Origin: an uncultured Erysipelotrichaceae bacterium
GTDB lineage: Bacteria > Bacillota_I > Bacilli_A > RF39 > UBA660
Reading direction: 5' to 3'
Length of the DNA: 6,851 bases
Assembly: GCA_902766875.1 (NCBI GenBank)
Contig: CACXFI010000094.1
Span: forward strand, 1-6,851
Below the pieces are notes generated by a model. It was not told where the DNA came from, ran no database searches, and worked only from the letters and a program-made list of their open reading frames with translations. The position numbers and the translations under genes are program-made. Below, in pieces: positions 5,240-6,851 of the stretch (within the stretch, counting starts at the first letter, position 1; each line of letters opens with the position of its first letter).

Positions 5240-6851
5240 ATGAACTTAGACAAATTAAATGATAGACAAAAAGAAGCTATTTTACATATAGATGGACCAA
5301 TGTTAGTCTTAGCAGGAGCAGGTAGTGGTAAAACTAGTGTTTTAACTAATAGAATAGCCTATTTAATAGAACAAGGTATTCATCCAGCTAATATCCTAGC
5401 TATAACATTTACTAATAAAGCTGCTAAAGAAATGAAAGATAGAGTAATAAAATTAATAGGTAGTGATGCCTATAATATCCAAATATCTACTTTTCACTCA
5501 CTAGGCCTTAGAATCTTAAAAGAAAATTATGAACTATTAGGATATGATAAAAATTTTATAATTTTAGATAGCGATGATACCTTAACAGTAGTAAAAAAAA
5601 TAATGAAAGATATGAATCTAAATCCTAAATTCTATAGCCCTAGAAATATTAGAAATAAAATTAGTAGTGCTAAAAATGAATTAGTAAGCCTAAGAGAATT
5701 TAATAAATTAGAATTCGATAAAAATATAGTAAGTGTATATGAAAAATATTTAGATAAATTAAAAATCAACAATTCTGTTGATTTCGATGATTTATTAATA
5801 CTTCCAATAAAACTATTTAAAGATTATCCTAGTGTATTAGAAAATTATCAAAGTAGATTTAAGTATATTCTAATAGATGAATATCAGGATACTAATGAAG
5901 CCCAATATATATTTACTAAAATGTTATCTGATAAATATAGAAATTTATTTGTAGTAGGAGATAATGATCAAGCTATATATGCCTTTAGAGGAGCAAATTT
6001 TAAAAATATCTTAAATTTCGAAAAAGATTATCCAGATTGTAAAACTATATTATTAGAAGAAAATTATAGAAGTACTGAAACTATTCTAAAAGCCGCTAAT
6101 AGTGTTATTAAACATAACAAAGAAAGAAAAGAAAAAAACTTATGGTCTAATAAAGGTATTGGAGATAAAATAAAATATGTTATCTGTGAAAATGAAAAAG
6201 AAGAAAGTGCATTAGTCGTAAAAGAAATAAAAGAATTAATAGATAATAATACTAATCCTGAAGAAATAGCAGTTCTTTATAGAACTAATGCTCAATCAAG
6301 AACCATAGAAGAAGAAATGTTAAAGAATAATCTCCCTTATAAAATAGTTGGTAGTTTCTATTTCTATAATAGAAAAGAAATAAAAGACTTATTATGTTAT
6401 TTAAGACTTATTAATAATCCTAAAGATGATGTAAGCTTATTACGATGCATTAATACCCCTAAAAGAGGAATAGGAGAAAAAACAATAGAACATATAGTAG
6501 AAATAGCTAATGACAATAACACAAGTTTATTTGAAGCTATAGATAGTGGTAAAGAATTAAAATTCAAAGAATTAATTCTAGATATGCAAAAATCATGTGA
6601 AAATCTATCCCTTACTGAAATGGTTGACTTAGTCTTAGATAAAAGTGGTCTAAAAGAAGAACTAGTAATAACTAAAACCCTAGATAGTGAAATAAGATTA
6701 GAAAACTTAGAAGAATTTAAATCTATCACTAAAAATTATGAAGACGAATATGGAGTAATATCTTTAGATGACTTCTTAAATGAAATATCTCTAGTTAGTG
6801 ATATGTCAGAACACCAAGATAATACTAATAAAGTAAATTTAATGACAATTC
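5240..6851 (+). CDS. pcrA: ATP-dependent DNA helicase PcrA/UvrD (3' part beyond the window)
   Basis: The first 537 residues of a superfamily 1A 3'-5' helicase are present; the family is about 720-750, so roughly 200 C-terminal residues lie to the right. PcrA acts in nucleotide excision repair, replication-transcription conflicts and rolling-circle plasmid replication. Motifs in order: Q motif LNDRQKEA (6-13), Walker A AGAGSGKT (25-32), Ia ITFTNKAAKEM (55-65), Ic STFHS (83-87), Walker B LIDEYQDTN (211-219), III VVGDNDQAIYAFRGA (238-252), IV LEENYRS (272-278). Motif III has GDNDQA where the family usually has GDxDQS, a mild change. Domain 2A/2B segments such as VLYRTNAQSR (345-354) and PKRGIG (407-412) follow. 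The reading frame is open to the edge with no disruption. It stands alone behind its own promoter. ligA often follows pcrA in Bacillota, but that is not visible here. Confidence 0.97.
   Translation, partial: MNLDKLNDRQKEAILHIDGPMLVLAGAGSGKTSVLTNRIAYLIEQGIHPANILAITFTNKAAKEMKDRVIKLIGSDAYNIQISTFHSLGLRILKENYELLGYDKNFIILDSDDTLTVVKKIMKDMNLNPKFYSPRNIRNKISSAKNELVSLREFNKLEFDKNIVSVYEKYLDKLKINNSVDFDDLLILPIKLFKDYPSVLENYQSRFKYILIDEYQDTNEAQYIFTKMLSDKYRNLFVVGDNDQAIYAFRGANFKNILNFEKDYPDCKTILLEENYRSTETILKAANSVIKHNKERKEKNLWSNKGIGDKIKYVICENEKEESALVVKEIKELIDNNTNPEEIAVLYRTNAQSRTIEEEMLKNNLPYKIVGSFYFYNRKEIKDLLCYLRLINNPKDDVSLLRCINTPKRGIGEKTIEHIVEIANDNNTSLFEAIDSGKELKFKELILDMQKSCENLSLTEMVDLVLDKSGLKEELVITKTLDSEIRLENLEEFKSITKNYEDEYGVISLDDFLNEISLVSDMSEHQDNTNKVNLMTI

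Noticed and set aside
6397..6729. Minus-strand ORF of 110 codons
   Set aside because: It lies wholly inside pcrA on the opposite strand, where the pcrA frame is intact and motif-bearing. The product is low-complexity (Ser/Leu/Ile) with no recognisable domain, and is a shadow.
1..6851. CRISPR array, tandem-repeat array or insertion sequence
   Set aside because: I saw no regularly spaced repeats, no transposase-like ORF and no pair of terminal inverted repeats with a target duplication. Homopolymer-like A/T runs are compositional.

Overview
The window is very AT-rich. Arg codons are almost all AGA, Shine-Dalgarno motifs are strong (GGAGGT, GAAAGG, GAGGTG, GGTGAT), genes are tightly packed, and terminators are AT-rich hairpins. 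Together with PcrA-, Fhs- and FtsK-family proteins of Firmicutes type, this points to a low-GC Bacillota, possibly one of the uncultured gut Bacilli or Mollicutes-like lineages. The lineage is an inference. All four Trp codons in the intact genes are TGG and none of these genes contains an in-frame TGA, which fits the standard bacterial code.

Layout: (i) Positions 1-245 hold no convincing gene. They contain a hairpin with repeated TCGCGAA motifs and a good extended -10 box. (ii) Positions 246-290 are exactly the 3' half (anticodon loop to CCA) of a tRNA-Arg(CCU) gene with no 5' half beside it. This is the usual scar of integration into a tRNA gene, so the left flank is probably the end of an integrated element and the chromosome begins at about 246. 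A terminator hairpin (301-330) follows. (iii) Positions 399-4560 are a four-gene, same-strand operon with gaps of 1, 14 and 13 bases. It encodes an unrecognised winged-helix-like/zinc-ribbon protein, formate-tetrahydrofolate ligase (fhs), a GT2 glycosyltransferase fused to a GtrA-type membrane domain, and a small stand-alone FtsK-type motor ATPase. It ends in a hairpin that overlaps the last stop codon. (iv) Positions 4633-5154 are the decayed remains of a DUF1016/YhcG-type PD-(D/E)XK nuclease gene with its own promoter. Two internal deletions have removed about half of the gene, including the catalytic core, and one conserved Trp codon has become TGA. (v) After a second intergenic hairpin, pcrA/uvrD helicase starts at 5240 and runs off the right edge.

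The operon genes have no obvious common pathway (one-carbon metabolism, envelope glycosylation, DNA translocation); tight packing is the main link. The mobile-element story is at the left edge (tRNA scar) and perhaps in the nuclease remnant. I found no convincing complete new system. The items most worth checking are the tRNA-Arg attachment scar, the solo FtsK motor, and the unknown gene ahead of fhs.
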